The notes below the pieces were generated by a model, which did not search any database, was not told the origin of the DNA, and was given only the letters and a program-made list of their open reading frames with translations. A program made the position numbers and the translations under genes. From the NCBI RefSeq assembly GCF_021088345.1, contig NZ_CP088156.1:6510001-6574000 (forward strand): a stretch of DNA of 64,000 nt. The letters are read 5' to 3'. Positions 24,079-32,305 of this stretch are shown here, one piece after another. Position 1 is the stretch's first letter, and each line of letters starts with the position of its first letter. The DNA comes from Bradyrhizobium ontarionense (lineage in GTDB: Bacteria > Pseudomonadota > Alphaproteobacteria > Rhizobiales > Xanthobacteraceae).

Positions 24079-25614
24079 ATGGCCGATCTTCATGCCGGGG
24101 GTTCGCAAGCGCCGCAGGCGTTCGATCCGCTTGCATGGCGGGAAGGCCTGCGCCAGCCGCTTCTGGCGCTCTATCTCGTGCCACTGGCCTCATTCGCGGG
24201 CGCCTTTCTCGGTTGTCTCGCGACCTTGCATCTCACGAGGTCAGGCGTGCCGCCGGCACTCGCGTCCGCCACTGCCACGCTGCTGCTCTGCGCAGCCCTG
24301 ATTGTCGAACCGACCAGGGATCTCATCCCGACGACCTTCTCGTCCTCCGCCTATGGCGGCAGCTTCAGCGGCATGACATCGATCGTGACGCTCAGCGAGA
24401 GCGTGGCGCGCGCAGGCCTGCCGGCGAGCGCGTCGTTCATCCTGCTGTCGGTGTTTTGCGGCCTGGTGTTCTGCACCGTCTGCGCGATCGAGATGCGCAT
24501 GCGCGTCGTGCTGTTGCGCGGCTATGGCGGCCGTTTCGGGGCACTCGCCGCGGTCGGCTCGTTTCTCTTCCTCAGCCTTGCGCCGCTGCTCGGCCCCGAA
24601 GGCGAGGTGCTCCACCTCGCGCGTCTCGACGAATTCGACAAGGGGCTCGGCGATTCCCTCGTCATCTTTGCCTCGTGCCTGGCCGGGATGTTCGCGACCA
24701 TCTTCGCGCTGAGGTCGCCCAACGTCGCCGGCTCGGGGCGGGCGGCACGCATCTTTACCTCCGCCGCCGTGGCCTTCCTCGGTCTGGCGATCCTGCAGCA
24801 GCTCCGGCCCGGCGATGGCTGTCTCGTCGATGCCTATTATGCGGGTTGCTTTCTCGGCATGTCATCGTCGCAGCGGTTGCGTGGCCTGGTCGAGCCGGTC
24901 GTGGCTGCGGCGGCGCTGACGGTGTTTCTGGTCCAGGCCTCGGCGATCCTGCCCAGCGTCGGCGGCAGCCTCGGCTTCGCCGCCTTCATCGTCGTGGTTG
25001 CTGTGGATGCCGCGCGCCGGGTCGGCCGCTTGCTTCCGCTGCATGATCATCCCGCGGCGGTCGGGCTCGGTCGGGGCCTTGCGGCTGCGCTCGCCGTCGC
25101 GGGCCTGCTGCTGCCGAATTCCGCGTTCCATGTGGAGGCGGTCGTCGAGACGACCGGCTCGATCCCGCGCGTGGAGACGTCGGTTGCGGCGCGTGCTCCG
25201 GCCGATCTGCCCGACGAGCCGGCGGCGGAAGCGACCGTAGCGGCAGCTCCGAGCAGCACGCCCGGCGATCCGCCGCCGGCCGCTGACTGGAAACCCGACA
25301 TCCTCCCTCCCGTGATCCCTCCTCCCGTCGCGACGCCCGTGCGCAACGAGCTGCCGCGGCCGCGCCACGCCAGCCGATCCGCGCCGGTTTCTCCGCGATC
25401 GCTTCCAGACGATCCAGGGCCCTGGCGCATCATCCACGCTGGACAGCCGGCGCGCCCCAGAGCAGGAACGACGACCGGTCCTCAGCCGGCGCCCGCGAAG
25501 CGCGGTCCGATGCGCGTCGTGGTCCCGACCGTGGTGTCGTCCCGTCCGGCGTCGCGCTCTGAGCCTCAGCGCGTGCGGGAGAGCCAACCCGCGCCTGCCG
25601 CGCCCGCGCCCTGA
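24079..25614 (+). CDS. Unknown polytopic membrane protein, paralog 2
   Basis: 511 residues, a clear paralog of the preceding gene. Aligned landmarks are FDPLAWREGL at the start, SSAYGGSFSGMT and DAYYAGCFLGMSSSQRL at the two repeat positions, and LPSVGGSLGFAAF before the last helices. The C-terminal 150 residues are Pro/Ala/Arg-rich and poorly conserved between the two copies, so selection acts mainly on the membrane core. The stop lies 12 bases from the convergent stop of the Hsp70-like gene. Function unknown. Confidence 0.68.
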   Translation: MADLHAGGSQAPQAFDPLAWREGLRQPLLALYLVPLASFAGAFLGCLATLHLTRSGVPPALASATATLLLCAALIVEPTRDLIPTTFSSSAYGGSFSGMTSIVTLSESVARAGLPASASFILLSVFCGLVFCTVCAIEMRMRVVLLRGYGGRFGALAAVGSFLFLSLAPLLGPEGEVLHLARLDEFDKGLGDSLVIFASCLAGMFATIFALRSPNVAGSGRAARIFTSAAVAFLGLAILQQLRPGDGCLVDAYYAGCFLGMSSSQRLRGLVEPVVAAAALTVFLVQASAILPSVGGSLGFAAFIVVVAVDAARRVGRLLPLHDHPAAVGLGRGLAAALAVAGLLLPNSAFHVEAVVETTGSIPRVETSVAARAPADLPDEPAAEATVAAAPSSTPGDPPPAADWKPDILPPVIPPPVATPVRNELPRPRHASRSAPVSPRSLPDDPGPWRIIHAGQPARPRAGTTTGPQPAPAKRGPMRVVVPTVVSSRPASRSEPQRVRESQPAPAAPAP

Positions 25615-25626
25615 CGCCGATTGCGC

Positions 25627-26886
25627 TCAGCCGAACTTGCGGCGGGCATCGAGCGCGAGCCCGATGCCGACGCTTCCGAGCAGATCGGTCTCGGCGACGC
25701 GCGCGTCCGGAAACAGCGCAAGGATCGCCTGCCGCAGCGCCGGTACCATGCTGGAGCCGCCTGTCAGGAAGATCGTGTTGATGGCGGCGGCCTCGACACC
25801 GGCATCGTCGAGCAGCGTTCCGACCGTGCGCACGATGCGCTCCACCTGGTCGGCGATGGCGCGGTCGAAATCCTTGCGCGTGAAGCGGATGCGGGCCCAG
25901 TCGTCCTTCTCCGAGAGCACCGGTGTGACCGACTTCGCCGCAGTCAGCGCGATCTTGGCCTGCTCGACGCCGATCGCCAGCGTATGGCCGCGATGGTCCT
26001 CCACGACTTTGATGAAACGATCGACCAGATCGCGCCGCTCGGCCTCGTAGCGGATCTGACGCAGCTCGCCCATCACCGCCTTCTTGTAGAGCTGGTTGAT
26101 GCGATGCCAGGTGGCGAGCTCATGATAGTACAGCGTGGGCAGGTTGCGCTTGCCGTCCGCGGTCAAGCTGCCATAGCCGAGATGCGGCATCACGCATCGC
26201 AGGCTCAGCAGCCGGTCGAAATCGGTGCCGCCGATATGGATGCCGCCATTGGCGAGGATGTCGTCGTCGCGCCGGGTCTTGCCGCGCCGCTCGGGCGAGA
26301 CGCGCACGATCGAGAAGTCGGAGGTGCCGCCGCCGATGTCGACGATCAGCACCAGCTCCTCGCGTGTGACCTGCTGCTCGTAGTCGAGCGCGGCGGCGAT
26401 CGGCTCGTACTGGAACGCGATGTGCTTGAAGCCCTGGTCGCGCGCGATTCCCTCCAGCGCGCTTTGCGCCTCCGCATCGGCCTTGTCGTCCTTGTCGACG
26501 AAGCGCACGGGGCGGCCGAGCACGACTTGGTTGACCTCGTGGCCGAGCCGCGTCTCGATCTGCGTCTTCAGATGCGCGAAGAAGAAGCCGAGGATGCCGG
26601 CGAACGGCACCGCCTTCTGCCTTATGTAGGTCTTCTCGTGGATCAGCGCGGTGCCGAGAATGCTCTTCAGCGCGCGCATGAAGCGGCCGTCATGGCCGGT
26701 CAGATAGCGGTCGATGGCGCTGCGCCCGAACTGCACGCCGTGATCCTCGAAATCGAAGAACATCGCGCTCGGCAGCGTGCGATGCTCGCCCTCCAGCGGG
26801 ATGAGCTCTGCAGAGGCATGGTCGCTGAGGCCGACGGTGGTGTTCGAAGTGCCGAAGTCGATGCCACAATGGGCCGCTGCCGCCAT
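25627..26886 (-). CDS. Hsp70-family protein, YegD type
   Basis: 419 residues, an actin/Hsp70 ATPase domain without the usual DnaK peptide-binding and lid domains. Phosphate 1 reads CGIDFGTSNTTVGL near the N-terminus, phosphate 2 reads LIVDIGGGTSDFSIV and the adenosine motif is IFLTGGSSMVPALRQ. This length and the GIDFGTSNSxxG start are those of E. coli YegD, a chaperone-like protein of unclear role. Stand-alone gene, convergent with the membrane paralog. Confidence 0.85.
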   Translation of the reverse strand: MAAAAHCGIDFGTSNTTVGLSDHASAELIPLEGEHRTLPSAMFFDFEDHGVQFGRSAIDRYLTGHDGRFMRALKSILGTALIHEKTYIRQKAVPFAGILGFFFAHLKTQIETRLGHEVNQVVLGRPVRFVDKDDKADAEAQSALEGIARDQGFKHIAFQYEPIAAALDYEQQVTREELVLIVDIGGGTSDFSIVRVSPERRGKTRRDDDILANGGIHIGGTDFDRLLSLRCVMPHLGYGSLTADGKRNLPTLYYHELATWHRINQLYKKAVMGELRQIRYEAERRDLVDRFIKVVEDHRGHTLAIGVEQAKIALTAAKSVTPVLSEKDDWARIRFTRKDFDRAIADQVERIVRTVGTLLDDAGVEAAAINTIFLTGGSSMVPALRQAILALFPDARVAETDLLGSVGIGLALDARRKFG

Positions 26887-27019
26887 GCTCGTCTCGTTTC
26901 ATTCCGGGGGGCGGTCCGCTTAGCCGTTCGGCGGCGCGGTGTCATCTGCCAATGTGCGGGCCGACGCGCATGGCAGTCTCCTGGCGGGGAGATGACTGTG
27001 CATCCTTGCCTGTTGAAGG

Positions 27020-27052
27020 TGCAGCCAGGGGCGTTTCGGTCCCCTGGCTGCA
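27020..27052. terminator. Strong hairpin after rtcB-prfH
   Basis: A perfect 12-base-pair stem (27020-27031 with 27041-27052) with a 9-base loop lies 10 bases beyond the prfH stop on the minus strand. No T tract is visible, but strength and position fit termination of the rtcB-prfH operon. Confidence 0.55.
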
Positions 27053-27061
27053 TCGTGATCA

Positions 27062-27682
27062 TCATGCCGGCCTGAACTCTGGTCCCTCGAAACGCAGGCC
27101 GGCGGCGCCACGTTCGATGCTGTCATGCGCGTCATGGATCAGACGCGCCTCGCCGGCGTCCGCGAGGCGCGCGCGTCCGTCCAGCAGCGCCCCGAGACGG
27201 GCGAGCGCCAGCGCCTTGTTGCGATGCTGCGAGCGGCCGTCGCGCGCGATCGCGGCGAGGCCGGTCGGCACGTGGACGGCGCGCACCGCGCTCTCGGTCT
27301 TGTTCTGGTGCTGGCCGCCGGGACCGCCGGCGCGGAAGCTTTCGAACCTGACGTCGGCAGCCGCCAATGCCGGCACCTGTTGCGGCAGCGGCAGATCGAC
27401 GACACCGACGAACCAGTTCTTGCGGCCGTGATGCGGCCGCAACGGGCTACGGCATACCCACAGCAACGAGCCCTGCGTCCAGCGCCGCGCGATATCAACC
27501 GCCGCGGGGCCGTCGAGCACGATGATCGCGCTGGCCGGCCCGTGCCGATCGTTCTGGTCTCGCGCGATCGCGCAATCGCAATCCGCGGCGTCGGCTTCAT
27601 CAGCGATCCGCGCCAGCGCATGTGCCACCGCGATCCGGCATTCGGCGGGACCGCGCCCCGCCGTGAGGAGCAGGCGTCTCAT
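27062..27682 (-). CDS. prfH: Peptide chain release factor H
   Basis: 206 residues. It has the peptidyl-tRNA hydrolysis motif GGQ at 122-124 in [18 protein letters not shown], as in RF1/RF2, but lacks the codon-recognition domain, matching the stand-alone RF-H family. In E. coli PrfH releases peptides from ribosomes whose decoding-centre rRNA has been cleaved, and the partner RNA ligase then reseals the rRNA. The start overlaps the stop of the rtcB-type gene (ATGA, 27679-27682), a coupling typical for this pair. Confidence 0.9.
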   Translation of the reverse strand: MRRLLLTAGRGPAECRIAVAHALARIADEADAADCDCAIARDQNDRHGPASAIIVLDGPAAVDIARRWTQGSLLWVCRSPLRPHHGRKNWFVGVVDLPLPQQVPALAAADVRFESFRAGGPGGQHQNKTESAVRAVHVPTGLAAIARDGRSQHRNKALALARLGALLDGRARLADAGEARLIHDAHDSIERGAAGLRFEGPEFRPA

Positions 27683-28818
27683 CGCCGGTCCTCCCTGCGC
27701 GGCCGCTCATTGGCGATCTTCTTCACCGTGACCAGCGGGCGGAAGCTGGCAACGACGCGCGCGAGCCCGAACGCTTCGAGATCGCCGATCACGCCGGCGA
27801 TCGGCTTGTAGGCTTCAGGTGCCTCCTCGACGAGCAGCGCGCGATCCTCGCAGATGACGCTGCCGCCGAACGGATTGCGCGCCAGCCGCTCGCGATCCGA
27901 TCTGGTGGCGCCGACGCGGCCCATCATCGAGCTCCGATCGAACTTGCGGCCGGCGCCGTGCGCGATCGACCACAGCGCCTCCTTCGGCGCCGTGGCGAGC
28001 GGCGCGACGAGATAGGACAGCGCGCCGCGCGAGCCCGGCACGACGACGAGACCCTGGTCCGACGGCGCCGCGCCCTTCCGGTGCAGCACGCCGTCGGCGC
28101 GATGCACGACGCAGTTGTGCGAGCATTCGCACACCGGATCGGCCTCGCAGCGCAGCGCCGCCGCGGCGCGCTGTGCGATCACTTGCCGATTCCGCGAGGC
28201 CCAGCGCAGCGCATGATCATGCGCTTGCAGATAGGCTTGCCCAGCCGCGCTGTCGGTCGCGAGCGGCCGCAGGCCGTCCGCGACTTGCCGTTCGAGCAGC
28301 TGATGGCCGAGGCCGCGCGAGCCCGAATGCACCAGCAGATAGGCGCGGTCGCGATCGATGCCGCAGTTCGGATCGAACACCTCCTCGACCGCCTGCAGCT
28401 CGCAGAAGTGATTGCCGCCGCCGATCGTGCCGAGCGCGGCATCGAAATCGGACGGCGCGAGCCCATGCATCGCGAGCTCACCGGCGATGTCGCCGTCATA
28501 GGGTTTGGCGACGTCACGCAGCCGGTCGGCGGCCTTGTCGATGCGCAGGCGGCGGCTCGCGATGTCCAACGCGAACAGCGCCATGCCGCAGCCGGCGTCG
28601 GAGCCGACGAAGGCCGGGTGGATGTGATCGGCGAGGATGGCGCAGCCGACGGGACCGAACTTGCCGGGATGCAGATCCGGCATGCCTGCGACCGCGCACA
28701 CGCCGGAGATAGCAGCCACCGCTTCGAGCTGGCGCACGGCGGCGCCCTCGATCCAGGAGCTGGACGCGTAGAAGCCGTGGACCGGCGCACGGCCGTCCAC
28801 GCGATGGGAATTGCCCAT
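27679..28818 (-). CDS. rtcB: RNA-splicing ligase RtcB (RtcB2 type, paired with PrfH)
   Basis: 379 residues with the RtcB metal and guanylation landmarks: [45 protein letters not shown], and [13 protein letters not shown], where the His is the GMP-accepting nucleophile. It joins 2',3'-cyclic phosphate or 3'-phosphate RNA ends to 5'-OH ends using GTP and manganese. At 379 residues it is shorter than archetypal RtcB, and with prfH overlapping its end it fits the RtcB2 repair branch. The start at 28818 (MGNSHRVDG) follows an aagg sequence; the longer frame upstream is less likely. Confidence 0.9.
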   Translation of the reverse strand: MGNSHRVDGRAPVHGFYASSSWIEGAAVRQLEAVAAISGVCAVAGMPDLHPGKFGPVGCAILADHIHPAFVGSDAGCGMALFALDIASRRLRIDKAADRLRDVAKPYDGDIAGELAMHGLAPSDFDAALGTIGGGNHFCELQAVEEVFDPNCGIDRDRAYLLVHSGSRGLGHQLLERQVADGLRPLATDSAAGQAYLQAHDHALRWASRNRQVIAQRAAAALRCEADPVCECSHNCVVHRADGVLHRKGAAPSDQGLVVVPGSRGALSYLVAPLATAPKEALWSIAHGAGRKFDRSSMMGRVGATRSDRERLARNPFGGSVICEDRALLVEEAPEAYKPIAGVIGDLEAFGLARVVASFRPLVTVKKIANERPRREDRR

Positions 28819-28995
28819 GTGGGTACCTTGGAGAAAGCTAGGGAGATTTTGGTCAGGGATGATCAGCGCGCGAAGACGCACGCGTGCCGAACCAAACCTC
28901 GCCTCACGCGAGGATCAGTCCCGGCGGCTCCTGGCGGAGCAACGGATGATCGCAGTCATCATCTCTCTCCTGTGCGGCGGAGCGGAATGCTCGAC

Positions 28996-29026
28996 GCCGG
29001 CCGCTACTAATCACATCGCGGCCGGC
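28996..29026. terminator. Hairpin between M20 peptidase and rtcB genes
   Basis: A perfect 9-base-pair GC stem (28996-29004 with 29018-29026) and 13-base loop in the 326-base gap 28819-29144, downstream of the minus-strand peptidase. No T tract. The rest of this gap shows no gene. Confidence 0.4.
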
Positions 29027-29144
29027 CTGACAATGTGCAGCGACTGACAGTCGGGCTGACTGTGGCGTGCAGGCCACGCTCATTCACGCCAAGCCGAACT
29101 GCAATGGCTGCCACCGTCTTGCATCTTGCAGACGCCGCCACCGT

Positions 29145-30431
29145 TCAACGCCAGTCCATCCTTCCCGTGGTGCCGATCACCGCGAGGCTCGTCATCAGGC
29201 GCAGGCCCTGGGCGAAGACATCCGGATGCGCATCGAACTCTCCGGTGTGGACGCTGGCGAGCCCTCGCCCGTCCTTGCTCACGCCGATCGAGAAATACAG
29301 CGCCGGCAGAGCTTCGGTGTAGTAAGAGAAGTCCTCGGAGAACATGCCTCGCCCGGGATGCGTATCGAGCATGCCGGGCCAGGCCTGTCCGAGCGGCGTG
29401 ACCGCGCGATCGAACAAGGCGACGTCGTTGCGGGTCGGCGGCGCGCCGGGCCGGACCGTCCACTCGGTGTCGACAGCGGCCTCGGTTGCCATCCGCGCGA
29501 CGAGCTGGTCCAACCGCTCCTTCAGCGACGGCGTGGCGTTCTCGCTCTTGAAGATGTTCTCGAAGCTGCGGATCGTGCCGCTGAGCTCGGCGTCGGCCGG
29601 GAGGACGTTGCCGGCATTGCCATCCGCAAGCAGCCGGGTGACGGAGATGACCACGGGCCTGTTGGCGATCTCGAGGTGACGCGCCGGATAGTCGGACAGT
29701 TCGATCGCCATGCGCGCGGCGACAAGTGGCGTGTCCGTGCCTTCATTGGGCGCAGCCGCATGCGACCCCTTGCCCTTGATCCTCAGATGAAAGTAGTTGC
29801 TGCCGGCGAGCGTGTAGCCCGGCGCGATCGCGACGGTGCCGATCGGCAGCCCCGGAGCGACGTGCTCGGCGAAGATGGCCTGGACGCCGAGATCGTCGAG
29901 GATCTTCTCGTGGACGATGTCGTCGGCCCCTCCGGGTGTTTCCTCGGCAGGTTGGAACAGGAACACGATCTTGCCGGAGATGCGGTCCTTGTTGGCAATG
30001 AGAACCGCGGCGGTCCCGAGCAGGATCGAGGCGTGAATGTCATGGCCGCAATTGTGCATCAACCCGTCGATGTGTGAGCGCGGCGCATGCGAGGCCGGCT
30101 CGACGGCTCCCACCTCCAGAGGACGCGCATCCATTTCGGCCCTGAGCGCGATGACCGGTCCTGCCTGTCCGCTGTCCAGGACCGCGATCACAGCGGTCGG
30201 TGCCTTGGCCGAGGTCACGAACTGCGTGAATCCCAGTCCCTTCAAGGCATCGAGCAGATAGTCGTGGGCCTTGAACTCCTTCTTGCCCAGCTCGGGATTT
30301 TCATGAAGGAACGTGTAGGCGCCTTGCATGGTCGCCGTCGCGCTCGCGAGACTCGACGGCAGATCAGCCGCCCACGCCGGCGTGTGCGCCAGCCATACTG
30401 CCAGTGCAAGACATGAAGCGAGTTTTCTCAT
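29145..30431 (-). CDS. Secreted M20-family amidohydrolase
   Basis: 428 residues. A Sec signal peptide starts the protein (MRKLASCLALAVWLAHTPAWA, residues 1-21). The metal-dependent peptidase M20/HipO-like core shows LRAEMDARPL, LMHNCGHDIHASIL, the catalytic FQPAEETPGGADD and a late His-Pro region GMFSEDFSYY. Such enzymes cleave N-acyl amino acids or small amides, here probably in the periplasm. The start at 30431 is decided by the signal peptide. Confidence 0.87.
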   Translation of the reverse strand: MRKLASCLALAVWLAHTPAWAADLPSSLASATATMQGAYTFLHENPELGKKEFKAHDYLLDALKGLGFTQFVTSAKAPTAVIAVLDSGQAGPVIALRAEMDARPLEVGAVEPASHAPRSHIDGLMHNCGHDIHASILLGTAAVLIANKDRISGKIVFLFQPAEETPGGADDIVHEKILDDLGVQAIFAEHVAPGLPIGTVAIAPGYTLAGSNYFHLRIKGKGSHAAAPNEGTDTPLVAARMAIELSDYPARHLEIANRPVVISVTRLLADGNAGNVLPADAELSGTIRSFENIFKSENATPSLKERLDQLVARMATEAAVDTEWTVRPGAPPTRNDVALFDRAVTPLGQAWPGMLDTHPGRGMFSEDFSYYTEALPALYFSIGVSKDGRGLASVHTGEFDAHPDVFAQGLRLMTSLAVIGTTGRMDWR

Positions 30432-30522
30432 CGGCTCCTCGCGAAGGCATCTCTGATCAGAGGATGTCACGTTTGATGACAATCGAAAAGTATTGCCGAT
30501 GACGCGACAGGAGTTCGAACGC

Positions 30523-31506
30523 TCAGACCAGACGATCAGCGAGCTGGTCCGCTTCCCATGTCTCCAGGAACTCGCGCTCGCGCGTGACCCAGCGGACCGG
30601 CTCGCTGCCCCACTCGCGTGAGCGGCTGGCCTGTTCGCCCATCAGCCAGAAATGCCGCACGATGACGAAGGCATGCGCGGCCTCGAAGTCCGCCGCCGAG
30701 ATCGGGCGAACCGATCGATAGCCGTCGACGAACGCCTGCCACGCCGCATGGAAGCGCCGGCCGAACGACAGCTTCGCCCACAAGAACACCGAGAGGTCGT
30801 AGGCGAGATAGCCGGGGCCGCCATCGTCGAAGTCGAAGAATACGGCCTCGCCGCCTTCGCTGATGCGCGCGTTGAAGCCATGGCAGTCGCCGTGACAATG
30901 CGTCCAGGTCAGACCGTCCATGGCCTCGATCCTCGCAGCCGTTCGTGTGGCGATGTCCTGGAGGATGCCGCCGTCGCCGGCGTCGATGACGCGGCAAAAC
31001 GCCTGGACACGCGCCAGCGGGCGCCGCAGCAGATGGTCGAGATCCAGCCGGTAGAGCGGCGCGACGGCGCGATGCGACGTCGCGGCACCATGGACCTTCG
31101 CAAGCGTGACGCCGTTGGCGCGCGCATCGGCGGTCGACGCCACCTCCGGCGCCCTGCCATCGAGCGCGTGAAACAGCACGCCTTCGCGCACACCTTCCGC
31201 CGCCCGGCCGCGGACGTACAGAGCGCCGTCACGCGCCTGGACTGCGGCGGCGACGGGCACGCCGCAGCGCGCGAGATGCGCCACAAAATCGGTTTCGGTG
31301 CGGACGTCGGCTGCGCCGCGGGCGCGGTGATGCGAGAGGCGGAAGACGTAGCGGTCGCCGGTTGCGGCGACGATCAGGTAGACGTCGTTGAAGCCGCGGT
31401 TGACCATGCGGCAATCGAGCGGTCCGGGCAGCGCGTAATGCCCGGCCACGAAGCGGGCGATGCTCTCCGCGGCGGTCGTCGTGTAGATCGGCTCGAAATC
31501 AAGCAC
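30523..31506 (-). CDS. Aminoglycoside phosphotransferase-fold kinase
   Basis: 327 residues of the APH/choline kinase/homoserine kinase type II fold. The nucleotide lobe has NRGFNDVYLIVAATGDRYVFRL. The catalytic loop is THCHGDCHGFNARI and the metal site VFFDFDDGGPGYLAYDLSVF. The tail CGDCHGxN plus the FDDxG region is closest to chromosomal kinases of small metabolites, not to antibiotic-resistance enzymes. Substrate unknown. Single gene 91 bases upstream of the M20 peptidase gene. Confidence 0.82.
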   Translation of the reverse strand: MLDFEPIYTTTAAESIARFVAGHYALPGPLDCRMVNRGFNDVYLIVAATGDRYVFRLSHHRARGAADVRTETDFVAHLARCGVPVAAAVQARDGALYVRGRAAEGVREGVLFHALDGRAPEVASTADARANGVTLAKVHGAATSHRAVAPLYRLDLDHLLRRPLARVQAFCRVIDAGDGGILQDIATRTAARIEAMDGLTWTHCHGDCHGFNARISEGGEAVFFDFDDGGPGYLAYDLSVFLWAKLSFGRRFHAAWQAFVDGYRSVRPISAADFEAAHAFVIVRHFWLMGEQASRSREWGSEPVRWVTREREFLETWEADQLADRLV

Positions 31507-32305
31507 GGTGAAGGTTCCGTTTGCGCGATCGGCGACTATTCCGCGCGGGCGCGAATGCGAGTCCGACCCACGTCAGGCCAATCATGCAGAGATACTACGG
31601 ATCGAAGACCAAAGAGCAATGGTCGTGACGGAGCGGCTGTTCCGGACCCGCGAGCGCGGCCGGACGCTGCAATTGCTGAAGTCAAGACGGTGCTCGTCGG
31701 GCAAATCAGCTCCGGGCCGTGCGCTTTCAATCTGTCGGCTTTGTCCAGGGGGCGGACGAAAAATATCCCGCTTTCGTTTTTACAGAAACCATGATTATCT
31801 CTCGCCTATCCCGCCTCATGCAGAGGGGCGTACGCGTCGTCACGATACGTAGAGGCGGGGAGTGGTGGCCGTCGCGATGTCAGGCGCGTTCGCGCGCAGA
31901 CGACTGATGACGTGGCGGACGGTCAAGCCGTGTGGTCCTGGCGCCCCGATGCTGGCGCCAAGTTCGTGATGACGTTCGTGCGTCGTTGCGGACGACGGGG
32001 GCAAACAAGCCCGGTCCCCGGGGAGAGCGCGGAACAGCCGTTCAAACCATCGCGCAGGGAAGGCCGGGTCGTACCGGCTGAACCTGTGGTTCCTGCCCCG
32101 TGCATTCTTGTCCGCACGGGGGCCACGGCCTCAGCCGCGGCTCGGTCTTCCCTCCACCCTCTCGGTTGGAGAGGGACACGATCAGCATCACCCGGGCGTC
32201 GAGCGCGCCGCGGGGAGGATGATGCATGTATGAATGTCGTCCATGCACGACGTCGTGGTTGTGAGGCGCCTCGGCCCGCGAGCGCGGCCAGCCGGCGCGC
32301 GGCGA
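31507..32305. other. Gene-free 800-base region holding an interspersed repeat
   Basis: No coding sequence with family similarity in either strand. Its middle and right part is copy 1 of a dispersed repeat described separately. The left third (31507-31807) shows nothing definite except an AT-richer stretch at about 31755-31805. Confidence 0.5.
31808..32165. repeat. Interspersed repeat, copy 1
   Basis: By eye this aligns with 59498-59847. Shared blocks include ggtccccgggg or ggtccccggga near 32013 and 59693, ccatcgcgcagggaaggccg at 32047 and 59727, cctgtggttc soon after, and a closing cggtcttccct block. Spacing is conserved with small indels. The same element, as I remember it, is scattered between genes in Bradyrhizobium, Nitrobacter and Rhodopseudomonas. 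No coding content; several blocks can pair into hairpins. Confidence 0.7.

Noticed and set aside
30523..31506. Aminoglycoside resistance gene
   Set aside because: Fold match only; sequence resembles chromosomal metabolite kinases and there is no resistance context.
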